From Bacillota bacterium (GTDB lineage Bacteria; Bacillota; Clostridia; Lachnospirales; Lachnospiraceae), in the NCBI GenBank assembly GCA_023458035.1, contig JAEXAX010000023.1, positions 1 to 58,635 on the forward strand: DNA of 58,635 nt, given 5' to 3'. Below the pieces are notes generated by a model. It ran no database searches and had not been told where the DNA came from. It worked only from the letters and a program-made list of their open reading frames with translations. Shown here piece after piece: positions 17,217 to 25,318 of the stretch. Position 1 is the first letter of the stretch. Every line of letters begins with the position of its first letter. Position numbers and translations under genes: made by a program.

Positions 17217-18647
17217 ATGAGAAATACAGAAGAATTATTGGTCATCTTTGGTGGAACGGGGGATCTGTCAAATCGCAAGCTGATCCCTGCTGTCTATAAC
17301 CTATACGCCAGAAAGGGATCACGTCACAAACGCTTTCGTGTGTTGGTCATTGGTCGGCGGGATTGGGGAAAGCAGGAGTATATTGATGAGGTAAAGGATT
17401 GGGTAGAGAAATTTGCCCGTTTACCGTTTACTGAAAGGAGTTGGCAGGCATTTTCCGGACAGCTGGATTATTACCAAATGGATTTTACCGATCCGGCGGC
17501 CTATGACGCCCTGTTTGACTATTTTGAAACATATTATCCGGGCATGTCCAAACTGTTCTATTATGCAGTAGCGCCGCGGTTCTTTGGGCCGATCTCAAAG
17601 GGCTTGGCCCGAAAAGCATGGTTGCCGCAGGAAGCCAAGCTGATCATCGAAAAGCCTTTCGGTGAAAATATTGATGACGCCAAACGATTGTACCATGATA
17701 TGGTAAAGGTTTTTGGCGCAGAGCAGATCTATCACATTGATCATTATTTGGGCAAAGAAATGATTCAAAATATCCTGACCCTGCGGTTCCGAAATATGAT
17801 TTTTTGCAGAGCATGGAATCGGGATGCCATTGAATCTGTAGAAATTACCGCATCAGAGCAGGTGGGCGTGGAGACCAGAGGCGATTATTATGATCGTTCC
17901 GGCGCCATGCGGGATATGGTGCAGAATCATCTGTTTCAGATTCTGTCTATTCTGACAATGGAGAAGCCGGAGAATGACAGTCCTTACGCCGTAATGGTGG
18001 CCCAGCAGAACGTGCTGCAGGCTCTAAAACCGGTGACGGCGGCCGATCTTGATAAGCGTCTGGTGATGGCTCAATATGACGGATATCGGGCAGAGCCGAA
18101 GGTTGACAGGAAATCGAAGACCGAGACCTATGCGGCTTTAGTGGCCATGATTGATAATCCGCGCTGGCAGGGCGTTCCCTTTTTTATCCGAACCGGAAAA
18201 AGGATGAAGGATCGTTTGACCCAGGTGGTCATTAACTTTAAGAAGCCGGAGGGTGCGGTGACCGCCAATCGACTGCTGTTTTATATCCAGCCGGATGAAG
18301 GCGTCAAGCTGAGTTTTAATATCAAGGAGCCGGGACTGGGTTATGCCGATCGGACGGTGGCCATGGACTTTTGCCAGAGCTGTGACATTGAAGCTCACAG
18401 TAATACACCGGAGGCCTATGAGCGTTTGCTCGGTGCGGCAGCGGACGGACAACGCTTTTTGTTTTCTCAGTGGCCGCAGATCGAGTTCAGCTGGAGCTTT
18501 ATTGATCGGGTGATCGAGCTGTGGCAGTCAGAGGGAGCCAAATTGGCGACCTACGAGCAGCGATCAAACGGTCCGCAGGAAGCGGCCGATATGCTGGCCG
18601 CCTATCACAGTGTCTGGTATGAGGGGGCAAACAATGAAGGTGTATGA
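17217..18647 (+). CDS. zwf: Glucose-6-phosphate 1-dehydrogenase
   Basis: Oxidises glucose-6-phosphate to 6-phosphogluconolactone with NADP. The 476 residues include the dinucleotide motif FGGTGDLSNRKL near the start, KPFG, the catalytic block DHYLGKE with Asp175, His176 and Lys180, and RTGKRM. No 6-phosphogluconolactonase gene is adjacent. AGGAGGCGGG precedes the ATG. The last 14 bases overlap the start of the cyclase-family gene. Confidence 0.96.
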   Translation: MRNTEELLVIFGGTGDLSNRKLIPAVYNLYARKGSRHKRFRVLVIGRRDWGKQEYIDEVKDWVEKFARLPFTERSWQAFSGQLDYYQMDFTDPAAYDALFDYFETYYPGMSKLFYYAVAPRFFGPISKGLARKAWLPQEAKLIIEKPFGENIDDAKRLYHDMVKVFGAEQIYHIDHYLGKEMIQNILTLRFRNMIFCRAWNRDAIESVEITASEQVGVETRGDYYDRSGAMRDMVQNHLFQILSILTMEKPENDSPYAVMVAQQNVLQALKPVTAADLDKRLVMAQYDGYRAEPKVDRKSKTETYAALVAMIDNPRWQGVPFFIRTGKRMKDRLTQVVINFKKPEGAVTANRLLFYIQPDEGVKLSFNIKEPGLGYADRTVAMDFCQSCDIEAHSNTPEAYERLLGAAADGQRFLFSQWPQIEFSWSFIDRVIELWQSEGAKLATYEQRSNGPQEAADMLAAYHSVWYEGANNEGV

Positions 18648-19269
18648 TGTTTCAAGGATCATAGCGCCGGATATGGCGGTATATAAGAATCGAGATTTTA
18701 AGAAACCGGTCTGGCGGACGGATTCGACGTATGCCGACACGCTGGTCAATGAATCGACGCTGACCACCAACCTGCATACAGGCACCCATGTGGATGCGCC
18801 CTATCATATGCTGACTGACGGCCGTACCATCGATCAGACCGATCTGGATCTGTACTTCGGCGAGGCCAGAGTGCTGGATTTGACCGGAGTGGAGGAGATG
18901 ATCCGTCGCAGTGATCTGGAGCCCTTTGCTATTCAGCCGGGCGAACGGATTATATTGCATACAAGAAATTCTCATCGAAATGATTTTGATGAGCACTTTG
19001 TTTACATTGAAGAGGATGCCGCCGCTTATTTGCGAGACATCGGTATCAAGACAGTGGGGATCGATGCTATGAGCATCGAGCGCGGAAAAAAAGAACACCC
19101 GACACACAGTATCATCCTGGGCGCCGGGATCGGAGTGATCGAAGATCTGCGCTTGGCGGATGTGCCGGAGGGCCGCTATGAATTGATGGCCCTGCCGCTG
19201 CGGCTGCAGGGAGCGGAGGCTTCACCGGTACGGGCGATTTTGATCGAGCGCCGGACGGATACCGACTGA
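18634..19269 (+). CDS. Cyclase-family metal-dependent hydrolase (kynurenine formamidase-like)
   Basis: A 211-residue protein of the PF04199 cyclase/KynB family. The metal-binding signature HxGTHxDxPxH is intact: His48, His52, Asp54, His58 (HTGTHVDAPYH). The family includes arylformamidase and polyketide or isatin hydrolases; no tryptophan-degradation genes are nearby, so the substrate is open. I chose ATG 18634, which has GAGGGGG just upstream and overlaps zwf by 14 bases, so it is probably co-translated with zwf. The gene ends 14 bases from the convergent tmcAL. Confidence 0.85.
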   Translation: MKVYDVSRIIAPDMAVYKNRDFKKPVWRTDSTYADTLVNESTLTTNLHTGTHVDAPYHMLTDGRTIDQTDLDLYFGEARVLDLTGVEEMIRRSDLEPFAIQPGERIILHTRNSHRNDFDEHFVYIEEDAAAYLRDIGIKTVGIDAMSIERGKKEHPTHSIILGAGIGVIEDLRLADVPEGRYELMALPLRLQGAEASPVRAILIERRTDTD

Positions 19270-19283
19270 CGCCCATCAAATTT

Positions 19284-20534
19284 TTATGGCAGAATAACAG
19301 CCCCGTGTCGAAGTTCATTGATCAGCGGCAGGCCGTAATGCTTATGCAGCATATAATAATAGAGGCGGTTCATTTGCAGCTGTCGCTCATATAAAGGAAG
19401 GTAGTCTGCCGGCAGACTGCCTTTTTTTTGCCTGCCGGGATTTGTCAACAGACAGATGTCGGGTTTGCGCTGAATCCGCGCACAGACAGGAGCACCGCCC
19501 GTTCGAGACAGCGCAAGGACATTTAGCGCGAGGCTTCCTTTACGGATACAGGCTTGAAAGCGGCGGATTTCGTCCCGGTTGATGCCGAGCAGCAGATGGA
19601 GCAGATGGCGGCGGATACGACTGGCTGTCAGGCTTTTGTTTTTCAAAGCGGCCGTCAGACAATCATAATCCGGCCAATCATCGGAAACGGTTGCCAGTCG
19701 GTTGGCAAAATCGACACTGAGATCGGGTACAGTCTGCCATTTAGTCGTGTCACCGTGCACCAATCGATCAAACAGCAGATCATGAAACTGACGCATTCCA
19801 AGAGGAGCTGTTTGTGTCAGCGGATAAGCGATATCCAGAAGAGAAGCGGCGGCTTTCGGAAGACCGATCTTCATGGCGGAAGGGCTGCCTTGTGTTGTCC
19901 AGCGTTGCCTGAGGGCGGTGGCTGAGTAACAGCCATTGTGTTCCTCAAGGCTGTGGTAGCCTTTGTCAGTGCGCCGAATGGCATGGGGACGGATCGAACT
20001 TCCCAGCTTTTTCAGAGCTTTTAAGTACTCGACTGCCAGAATATGATTCGGCTCGGCCAATAGCGCGGCTGTGTTTGAACCAAGGGATTTCTCCACTGCC
20101 AGCATTCGGGCATTCGGAAATGATAAACCGGACTCCACTTTTTCTTTAATAATACGAGAAAAACATGCCGGCTCATCCACTAACAGGGAAGCGATCTCCT
20201 GTAAGCCTTCCAAGGCGGCGTGTTCCACGCCGAATACCAGATCAGTGACTGCACCCAGTCGATCCAGAATGGTGACGGCTCCGGCGGCAAATTCGGCGGC
20301 CGAGGCAGTGGCGGCATAGACCGGCAATTCCAGTACCAGATCCGCACCGCAGCGAACTGCCGTTTCCGCCCTGATGTATGGATCCAGAACTGCCGGAGTT
20401 CCCCGCTGCACATAAGCTCCGCTCATCAAAACGATGATGGCGTCAGGGCATAATTGCTGTCGGACGGCAGTTAGTTGATAGGCGTGCCCGTTATGAAAGG
20501 GATTGTATTCAGCGATAATAGCACAGATACGCAT
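19284..20534 (-). CDS. tmcAL: tRNA(Met) cytidine acetate ligase
   Basis: TmcAL (formerly YlbM/DUF795) uses ATP and acetate to make N4-acetylcytidine at the wobble position of elongator tRNA-Met. The 416 residues begin with the nucleotidyltransferase-like motif EYNPFHNGH (9-17) and continue with MSGAYVQRGTPAV, typical of the family. GGAGG precedes the ATG. It is divergent from pta-ackA, which make acetate; that neighbourhood matches its substrate, although the link is inference. Confidence 0.92.
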   Translation of the reverse strand: MRICAIIAEYNPFHNGHAYQLTAVRQQLCPDAIIVLMSGAYVQRGTPAVLDPYIRAETAVRCGADLVLELPVYAATASAAEFAAGAVTILDRLGAVTDLVFGVEHAALEGLQEIASLLVDEPACFSRIIKEKVESGLSFPNARMLAVEKSLGSNTAALLAEPNHILAVEYLKALKKLGSSIRPHAIRRTDKGYHSLEEHNGCYSATALRQRWTTQGSPSAMKIGLPKAAASLLDIAYPLTQTAPLGMRQFHDLLFDRLVHGDTTKWQTVPDLSVDFANRLATVSDDWPDYDCLTAALKNKSLTASRIRRHLLHLLLGINRDEIRRFQACIRKGSLALNVLALSRTGGAPVCARIQRKPDICLLTNPGRQKKGSLPADYLPLYERQLQMNRLYYYMLHKHYGLPLINELRHGAVILP

Positions 20535-20560
20535 GACTTCCTCCTGAAATGTTTGTTAAC

Positions 20561-20589
20561 AATATACCATGCGAACCATAAAAGTACAA
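20561..20589 (-). promoter_or_regulatory. Promoter for tmcAL
   Basis: On the minus strand: TTGTAC (20589-20584), 17 bases, TATATT (20566-20561), 27 bases before the ATG at 20534. It is divergent from the pta promoter. Confidence 0.55.
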
Positions 20590-20630
20590 ACATTTGTATT
20601 GCAGAAAAAACAGTTGACGGGTTTTTTGGC

Positions 20631-20659
20631 TTGTGACCCCACTGTGAATCATGTATAAT
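20631..20659 (+). promoter_or_regulatory. Promoter for pta-ackA
   Basis: TTGTGA (20631-20636), 17 bases, TATAAT (20654-20659). The pta start is 45 bases downstream of the -10 box. Confidence 0.65.
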
Positions 20660-20703
20660 AATATAGAAAATAAAGTTACCTTTGAAGGGAGAAAGTAGTA
20701 GAG

Positions 20704-21696
20704 ATGAGCTTTATTGAAGAAATCAAACGTCGGGCGAGAGCCGACAGAAAAACCATTGTATTGCCGGAATCAGAGGACAGCAGGACCTATGCGGCGATTG
20801 AGCAGATCATCAAAGAGGATATCGCAGATGTGATCCTGATCGGAAGCCCGCAGGATATCGAGAAAAACGGTCAGGGCTATGATATCAGCAGGGCTGTAGT
20901 GGTAGATCCGGCCACAGATCCGAGAACGGAGGCCTATATCGAGGCTTTTTACGAGATGCGTAAGAGCAAGGGAATGACCGAGGATCAGGCCAGACAGATC
21001 ATGCTGACCCAGTATCCGTATTTCGGTATGATGATGGTGAAAAAGGGGGATGCCGACGGTTTGGTATCCGGAGCGGCTCACTCGACAGCCGACACCCTGC
21101 GTCCGGCATTGCAGATTCTGAAGACTAAACCGGGAACAAAGCTGGTTTCCGCTTTCTTTTTAATGGTGGTTCCAAATTGTGAGTATGGTGAGAACGGAAC
21201 CTTCATTTTTGCAGACAGCGGTCTGAACCAGAATCCAAATTCCGAAGAGCTGGCGGCTATCGCGGCATCCTCAGCAGAGTCTTTCCAAAATCTGGTAAAT
21301 GCAGAGCCGATCGTGGCCATGCTGTCACATTCCAGTAAGGGCAGCGCAAAACATCCGGATGTAGACAAGGTGGTTGAGGCGGTTCGTATTGCGAAGGAAG
21401 AATACCCGCAGTATAAGATTGACGGCGAGTTTCAGTTAGACTGCGCCATTGTTCCGGCTGTCGGTCGGCAAAAGGCTCCGGATAATGAAATAGCAGGTCA
21501 TGCGAATGTACTGGTATTTCCGGATCTGGACGCAGGAAACATTGGTTACAAGTTGGTACAGAGATTGGCTAAGGCTGAAGCCTATGGTCCGGTGACGCAG
21601 GGTATTGCCGCCCCGGTCAATGATCTTTCCAGAGGATGCAGCGCCGAGGATATCGTCGGCGTAGTAGCGATTACGGCAGTTCAGGCACAGTTATAA
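20704..21696 (+). CDS. pta: Phosphate acetyltransferase
   Basis: Exchanges acetyl-CoA and phosphate to give acetyl phosphate. At 330 residues it is the short single-domain PTA_PTB form, without the N-terminal regulatory domains of the enteric enzyme. Family blocks include KIVLPE-like KTIVLPESEDSRT, GDADGLVSGAAHSTADTLRPALQ and LVFPDLDAGNIGYKL. GGGAGAAAG precedes the ATG. ackA starts 10 bases after the stop, so the two form an operon for acetate and ATP formation. Confidence 0.96.
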   Translation: MSFIEEIKRRARADRKTIVLPESEDSRTYAAIEQIIKEDIADVILIGSPQDIEKNGQGYDISRAVVVDPATDPRTEAYIEAFYEMRKSKGMTEDQARQIMLTQYPYFGMMMVKKGDADGLVSGAAHSTADTLRPALQILKTKPGTKLVSAFFLMVVPNCEYGENGTFIFADSGLNQNPNSEELAAIAASSAESFQNLVNAEPIVAMLSHSSKGSAKHPDVDKVVEAVRIAKEEYPQYKIDGEFQLDCAIVPAVGRQKAPDNEIAGHANVLVFPDLDAGNIGYKLVQRLAKAEAYGPVTQGIAAPVNDLSRGCSAEDIVGVVAITAVQAQL

Positions 21697-21706
21697 GGAG
21701 GAAGAC

Positions 21707-22906
21707 ATGAACGTATTAGTCATTAATTGTGGTAGCTCATCTTTAAAATATCAGTTAATTGATACCATCAACGAGACTGTATTGGCTAAGGGCATTTGTG
21801 AACGCATCGGTATCGAAGGTTCCAGACTGGTTTACCAGCCGCAGGGACAGGACAAGATGGTGATCGAGGCGCCGATGCCGACCCACCGCCAGGCGGTGTC
21901 CCTGGTACTGTCTTATCTGGTGCATGAGAGCCATGGTGTTATCAAGTCGCTGGAGGAGGTGAATGCTGTCGGCCATCGTCTGGTACACGGCGGAGAGAAA
22001 TTTGCCGATTCCGTATTGATCGATGATGAGGTTATCGCCGGTGTAGACGAGTGTAGTGAGCTGGCGCCGTTGCATAATCCGGCCAACCTGATCGGTGTAA
22101 ATGCCTGCCGCGAATTGATGCCGAATACTCCGATGGTCGGCGTATTTGATACCGCCTTCCATCAGACCATGCCGGAGAAGGCTTACCTGTATGGTATTCC
22201 ATATCATTACTATCGTGATTATCATGTCCGTAAGTATGGCTTCCACGGTACCTCGCATGAGTTTGTTTCCGCCAGAATGGCAGAGTTTGCCGGGCTGGAT
22301 CTGAACAACTCGAAGATCATCGTTTGCCATTTGGGCAACGGTGCATCCATCTGTGCGGTAGAGAATGGAAAATCTGTTGATACGTCCATGGGTATGACCC
22401 CGTTGGAGGGTCTGGTTATGGGTACCAGAAGCGGTGATATCGACCCGGCGGTGCTGGAATTCATCGGTGAGAAGGACGGCATCAGCTTTAAAGAAACATT
22501 AGACCTTTTGAATAAGAAATCCGGTGTATTCGGTTTATCAGAGGATCTGTCCTCAGATTTCCGTGATCTGGAGCAGGCCGCCGAAGAAGGAAATGAGGCA
22601 GCTATCCGCGCCAGAGCGGTATTCAACTATCGTTGCGCTAAATATATCGGCAGTTATGTTGCCGCTATGAACGGTGTAGACGCCATCGCCTTCACTGCCG
22701 GATTGGGCGAGAATGACTGGCTGGTGCGTCGCGATGTATGTTCCTATCTGGGCTATCTGGGTATCACCATTGATCCGGAAGCAAATCGCGCCAGAGGAAA
22801 AGATACCATGATTTCCACACCAGATTCCAAGGTTAAGGTTGCTCTGATCGCTACCAATGAGGAGTTGGCCATCGCCAAAAAGACGCTTGCGGTATTGAGC
22901 AAATAA
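21707..22906 (+). CDS. ackA: Acetate kinase
   Basis: Transfers phosphate from acetyl phosphate to ADP, giving acetate and ATP. The 399 residues have all signatures: NCGSSSLKYQ near the start, GHRLVHGGEKF, FDTAFHQTMP, GFHGTSHEFVS and CHLGNGASI, ending in ATNEELAIAKKT. Length is standard. It has a GGAGGA ribosome-binding site and is co-transcribed with pta. Confidence 0.97.
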   Translation: MNVLVINCGSSSLKYQLIDTINETVLAKGICERIGIEGSRLVYQPQGQDKMVIEAPMPTHRQAVSLVLSYLVHESHGVIKSLEEVNAVGHRLVHGGEKFADSVLIDDEVIAGVDECSELAPLHNPANLIGVNACRELMPNTPMVGVFDTAFHQTMPEKAYLYGIPYHYYRDYHVRKYGFHGTSHEFVSARMAEFAGLDLNNSKIIVCHLGNGASICAVENGKSVDTSMGMTPLEGLVMGTRSGDIDPAVLEFIGEKDGISFKETLDLLNKKSGVFGLSEDLSSDFRDLEQAAEEGNEAAIRARAVFNYRCAKYIGSYVAAMNGVDAIAFTAGLGENDWLVRRDVCSYLGYLGITIDPEANRARGKDTMISTPDSKVKVALIATNEELAIAKKTLAVLSK

Positions 22907-22920
22907 TCGCAAGAATCTTC

Positions 22921-22949
22921 TTGACAAAGACGGTTTCACTCCATATAAT
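22921..22949 (+). promoter_or_regulatory. Consensus promoter for rpmF
   Basis: TTGACA (22921-22926), 17 bases, TATAAT (22944-22949): perfect boxes and spacing, among the strongest in the window, as expected for a ribosomal protein gene. Confidence 0.8.
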
Positions 22950-22992
22950 GATAGGGTATGAATTCGATTAAAAGGTTAGGAGGTGCATAACC

Positions 22993-23175
22993 ATGTCTAT
23001 ATGTCCAAAGAATAAATCTTCTAAGGGAAGAAGAGATAAGAGAAGAGCGAACTGGAAGATGAGCGTTCCGAATTTGGTAAAGTGTAGCAAATGTGGCGAG
23101 CTGATGATGCCGCACAGAGTTTGCAAGGCTTGTGGCTCATATAACAAAAAGGAAATCATTTCTGTAGAAGCATAA
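22993..23175 (+). CDS. rpmF: 50S ribosomal protein L32
   Basis: A 60-residue L32 with the basic KGRRDKRRANWK block and a complete zinc ribbon (Cys31, Cys34, Cys44, Cys47), so it is the zinc-containing form. The N-terminus MSICPKNKSS differs from the usual MAVPKxK start. AGGAGG precedes the ATG. In many Firmicutes a DUF177 (YceD/YlbN) gene stands immediately before rpmF; here there is only a promoter between ackA and rpmF. Confidence 0.95.
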   Translation: MSICPKNKSSKGRRDKRRANWKMSVPNLVKCSKCGELMMPHRVCKACGSYNKKEIISVEA

Positions 23176-23189
23176 GAGCATGAAAAATG

Positions 23190-23231
23190 AAAACTGCTGC
23201 CGACGAGTACTCTTTGGCAGCAGTTTTTTTA
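23190..23231 (+). terminator. Rho-independent terminator after rpmF
   Basis: AAAACTGCTGCC pairs with GGCAGCAGTTTT over a 14-base loop and is followed by a T-run. It makes rpmF a single-gene transcript and separates it from plsX. Confidence 0.85.
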
Positions 23232-23286
23232 TTGTTGCATTATAAAATCAAGACTGTTATTATGTTTATGCAAAGGAGGTAGATGG

Positions 23287-24297
23287 ATGCGAGACAGAGT
23301 TCGAATAGTTGTCGACGCCATGGGCGGTGATCATGCACCGGCAGAGATTATCGGGGGCTGCGTGGCAGCCTTACGGGAGAGTGATCGAATCTCATTGATT
23401 TTGACCGGACGGGCGGAGGTGATCCGCAGGCATCTGGGAAATGAGTCATTTGGTGAAGACAGACTGCAGATCATAGATGCACGAGATGTGATTGAAACAG
23501 GCGAACCACCGGTTGCTGCGATCAGAAGAAAAAAAGACTCCTCGATCGTTATCGGTATGAAGCTGATTCGTGACGGACAGGCAGATGCATTCATCTCAGC
23601 CGGCAGCACCGGAGCAGTATTGGTCGGAGGTCAGCTGCTTGTAGGTCGCCTGCCGGGAGTGGCCAGAGCACCGCTTGCGCCACTGCTTCCGACAAAAAAA
23701 GGCTTTTCACTGTTGATCGACTGTGGAGCGAATGTAGATGCCAGACCGGAACACCTGGTACAGTTTGCCAAGATGGGCTCTTTGTATATGGAACAGATGT
23801 TAAATATCAAGCAGCCTAAGGTCGGTATCGTAAATGTCGGAGTAGAGGAGGAAAAGGGAAATGCGCTGGTAAAAGAAACCTTTCCTTTGCTGAAGGCCTG
23901 CCCGGATATTCGGTTTGCCGGCAGCATTGAGGCGCGGGAGATTCCAAGCGGTGAAGTGGATGTAATCGTTTGCGAGGCCTTTGTCGGGAATGTGATCCTA
24001 AAGCTGTTTGAGGGTGTGGCCCTGACCATGCTGGGTATTGTGAAAAAAGCTATCAAGTCCGGTGTATTGTCAAAGATCGGTGGACTATTATTGAAGAAAC
24101 CGTTGAAGAAGGAGTTGAAGCAGTATGTTGATAATGATCAGGGTGGCGCCCCGATGCTTGGACTGCGTGGCCTGGTGATCAAAGCACATGGGAATTCACA
24201 GGCCAAGGATATTCGGAATGCCATCATGCAGTGCCAGCGTTTCCATGAGACCGGCTTGGTAGAAAAGATGAAAGAAGTTATGAAGGAGGACATTTAG
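23287..24297 (+). CDS. plsX: Phosphate acyltransferase
   Basis: Makes acyl phosphate from acyl-ACP for phosphatidic acid synthesis with PlsY. The 336 residues begin VRIVVDAMGGDHAP, the family hallmark, and contain FISAGSTGA, IDCGANVDARPEHL and VCEAFVGNVILK. AAAGGAGG precedes the ATG. acpP follows after 2 bases, giving a coupled lipid-synthesis pair. No fapR, fabD or fabG lies between them. Confidence 0.96.
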   Translation: MRDRVRIVVDAMGGDHAPAEIIGGCVAALRESDRISLILTGRAEVIRRHLGNESFGEDRLQIIDARDVIETGEPPVAAIRRKKDSSIVIGMKLIRDGQADAFISAGSTGAVLVGGQLLVGRLPGVARAPLAPLLPTKKGFSLLIDCGANVDARPEHLVQFAKMGSLYMEQMLNIKQPKVGIVNVGVEEEKGNALVKETFPLLKACPDIRFAGSIEAREIPSGEVDVIVCEAFVGNVILKLFEGVALTMLGIVKKAIKSGVLSKIGGLLLKKPLKKELKQYVDNDQGGAPMLGLRGLVIKAHGNSQAKDIRNAIMQCQRFHETGLVEKMKEVMKEDI

Positions 24298-24299
24298 AA

Positions 24300-24527
24300 A
24301 TGGAATTTGAGAAAGTACAGGAGATTATTGCGGATGTATTAAGCATTGACCCGGAAGAAATTACGTTGGATTCATCCTTTGTAGATGATCTGGGAGCAGA
24401 TTCTTTGGATATTTATGAGATTATCGTAGCGCTGGAGGGGGAATTGGATGTCGAGATCGATTCCGATGCCGCTGAGAAGATCGTGACAGTCGGTGATGCG
24501 GTAGAACAGATCAAGAAATTGATGTAA
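24300..24527 (+). CDS. acpP: Acyl carrier protein
   Basis: A 75-residue acidic four-helix carrier. The phosphopantetheine serine is Ser35 in LGADSLD. It carries acyl chains for fatty acid and phospholipid synthesis. The ribosome-binding site GGAGGA lies within the 3' end of plsX. Confidence 0.97.
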   Translation: MEFEKVQEIIADVLSIDPEEITLDSSFVDDLGADSLDIYEIIVALEGELDVEIDSDAAEKIVTVGDAVEQIKKLM

Positions 24528-24556
24528 ATATGGGTGCCGGTAAGGCAGTCGTGTAC

Positions 24557-24586
24557 GGAAGTGAGGTCGCTTACGGCCTCACTTTC
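24557..24586 (+). promoter_or_regulatory. Hairpin in the acpP-rnc spacer
   Basis: AAGTGAGG (24559-24566) pairs with CCTCACTT (24577-24584), extended by a G-T and a G-C pair. No T-run follows, so it is not a plain terminator. It lies 25 bases before the rnc start and could be an RNA processing site. Confidence 0.45.
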
Positions 24587-24610
24587 TGCATATAGGAAGG
24601 AGGCAGCGTT

Positions 24611-25318
24611 CTGAGGAAAGATCGAGACTTACGTCAGCTGGAAGAACTGATCGATTATCGCTTTCAAAATCGTGATTTGCTGGAGGAAGCGATGCGGCAC
24701 AGCTCATACACCAATGAGGTGAAACGGATCCGGCTGCAATGTAATGAAAAAATGGAATTTTTAGGGGATGCAGTCCTGCAATTGATCAGCAGCGACTACT
24801 TGTACAAGTCCTATCCGTCCAAATCGGAGGGAGAATTATCCACCCTGCGCGCCAGTCTGGTTTGTGAACCTTCGTTGGCTCATTCCGCCAAAGCATTGCG
24901 TCTGGGTGAATTTTTGCTACTCGGTAAGGGTGAGCTTATGACTGGTGGTACGGAAAGAAATTCGATATTGGCAGATGCCATGGAATCAGTGATCGGCGCA
25001 GTGTATCTGGACGGCGGTATGGAACCGGCCAGCCGGCTGGTTCGCAAACATGTTTTAAATGATATTGCGACCAGGCAACTGTTTAAGGACAGCAAAAGTA
25101 AATTGCAAATTTTTAGCCAGGAACGGTTTCAGGTGGAGCCGGTCTATGAGCTGGTGGATGAATCCGGTCCGGCACACGATAAAGTCTTTTCTGTATCAGC
25201 GAGCATAAATCACGTGATATATGGAACCGGAGTCGGTAAATCAAAGAAGGCAGCGGAACAGCAGGCGGCATTTTATGCCCTGCAAAGGCTGGGTGAGGAG
25301 GATGAAGGATGTATTTGA
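24611..25318 (+). CDS. rnc: Ribonuclease III
   Basis: Cuts double-stranded RNA in rRNA and mRNA processing. From the proposed CTG start the protein is 235 residues, the family's usual size: nuclease domain with NEKMEFLGDAVL (Glu46, Glu49, Asp53) and DAMES (Asp122, Glu125), then a double-stranded-RNA-binding domain (about 158-232). The only ATG/GTG/TTG in frame is TTG 24677, which would delete 22 conserved residues (LEELIDYRFQNRDLLEEA). An in-frame stop at 24593 bounds the start from above. CTG at 24611 has AAGGAGG seven bases upstream (24597-24603). The stop region overlaps smc by 10 bases. Confidence 0.9.
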   Translation: MRKDRDLRQLEELIDYRFQNRDLLEEAMRHSSYTNEVKRIRLQCNEKMEFLGDAVLQLISSDYLYKSYPSKSEGELSTLRASLVCEPSLAHSAKALRLGEFLLLGKGELMTGGTERNSILADAMESVIGAVYLDGGMEPASRLVRKHVLNDIATRQLFKDSKSKLQIFSQERFQVEPVYELVDESGPAHDKVFSVSASINHVIYGTGVGKSKKAAEQQAAFYALQRLGEEDEGCI

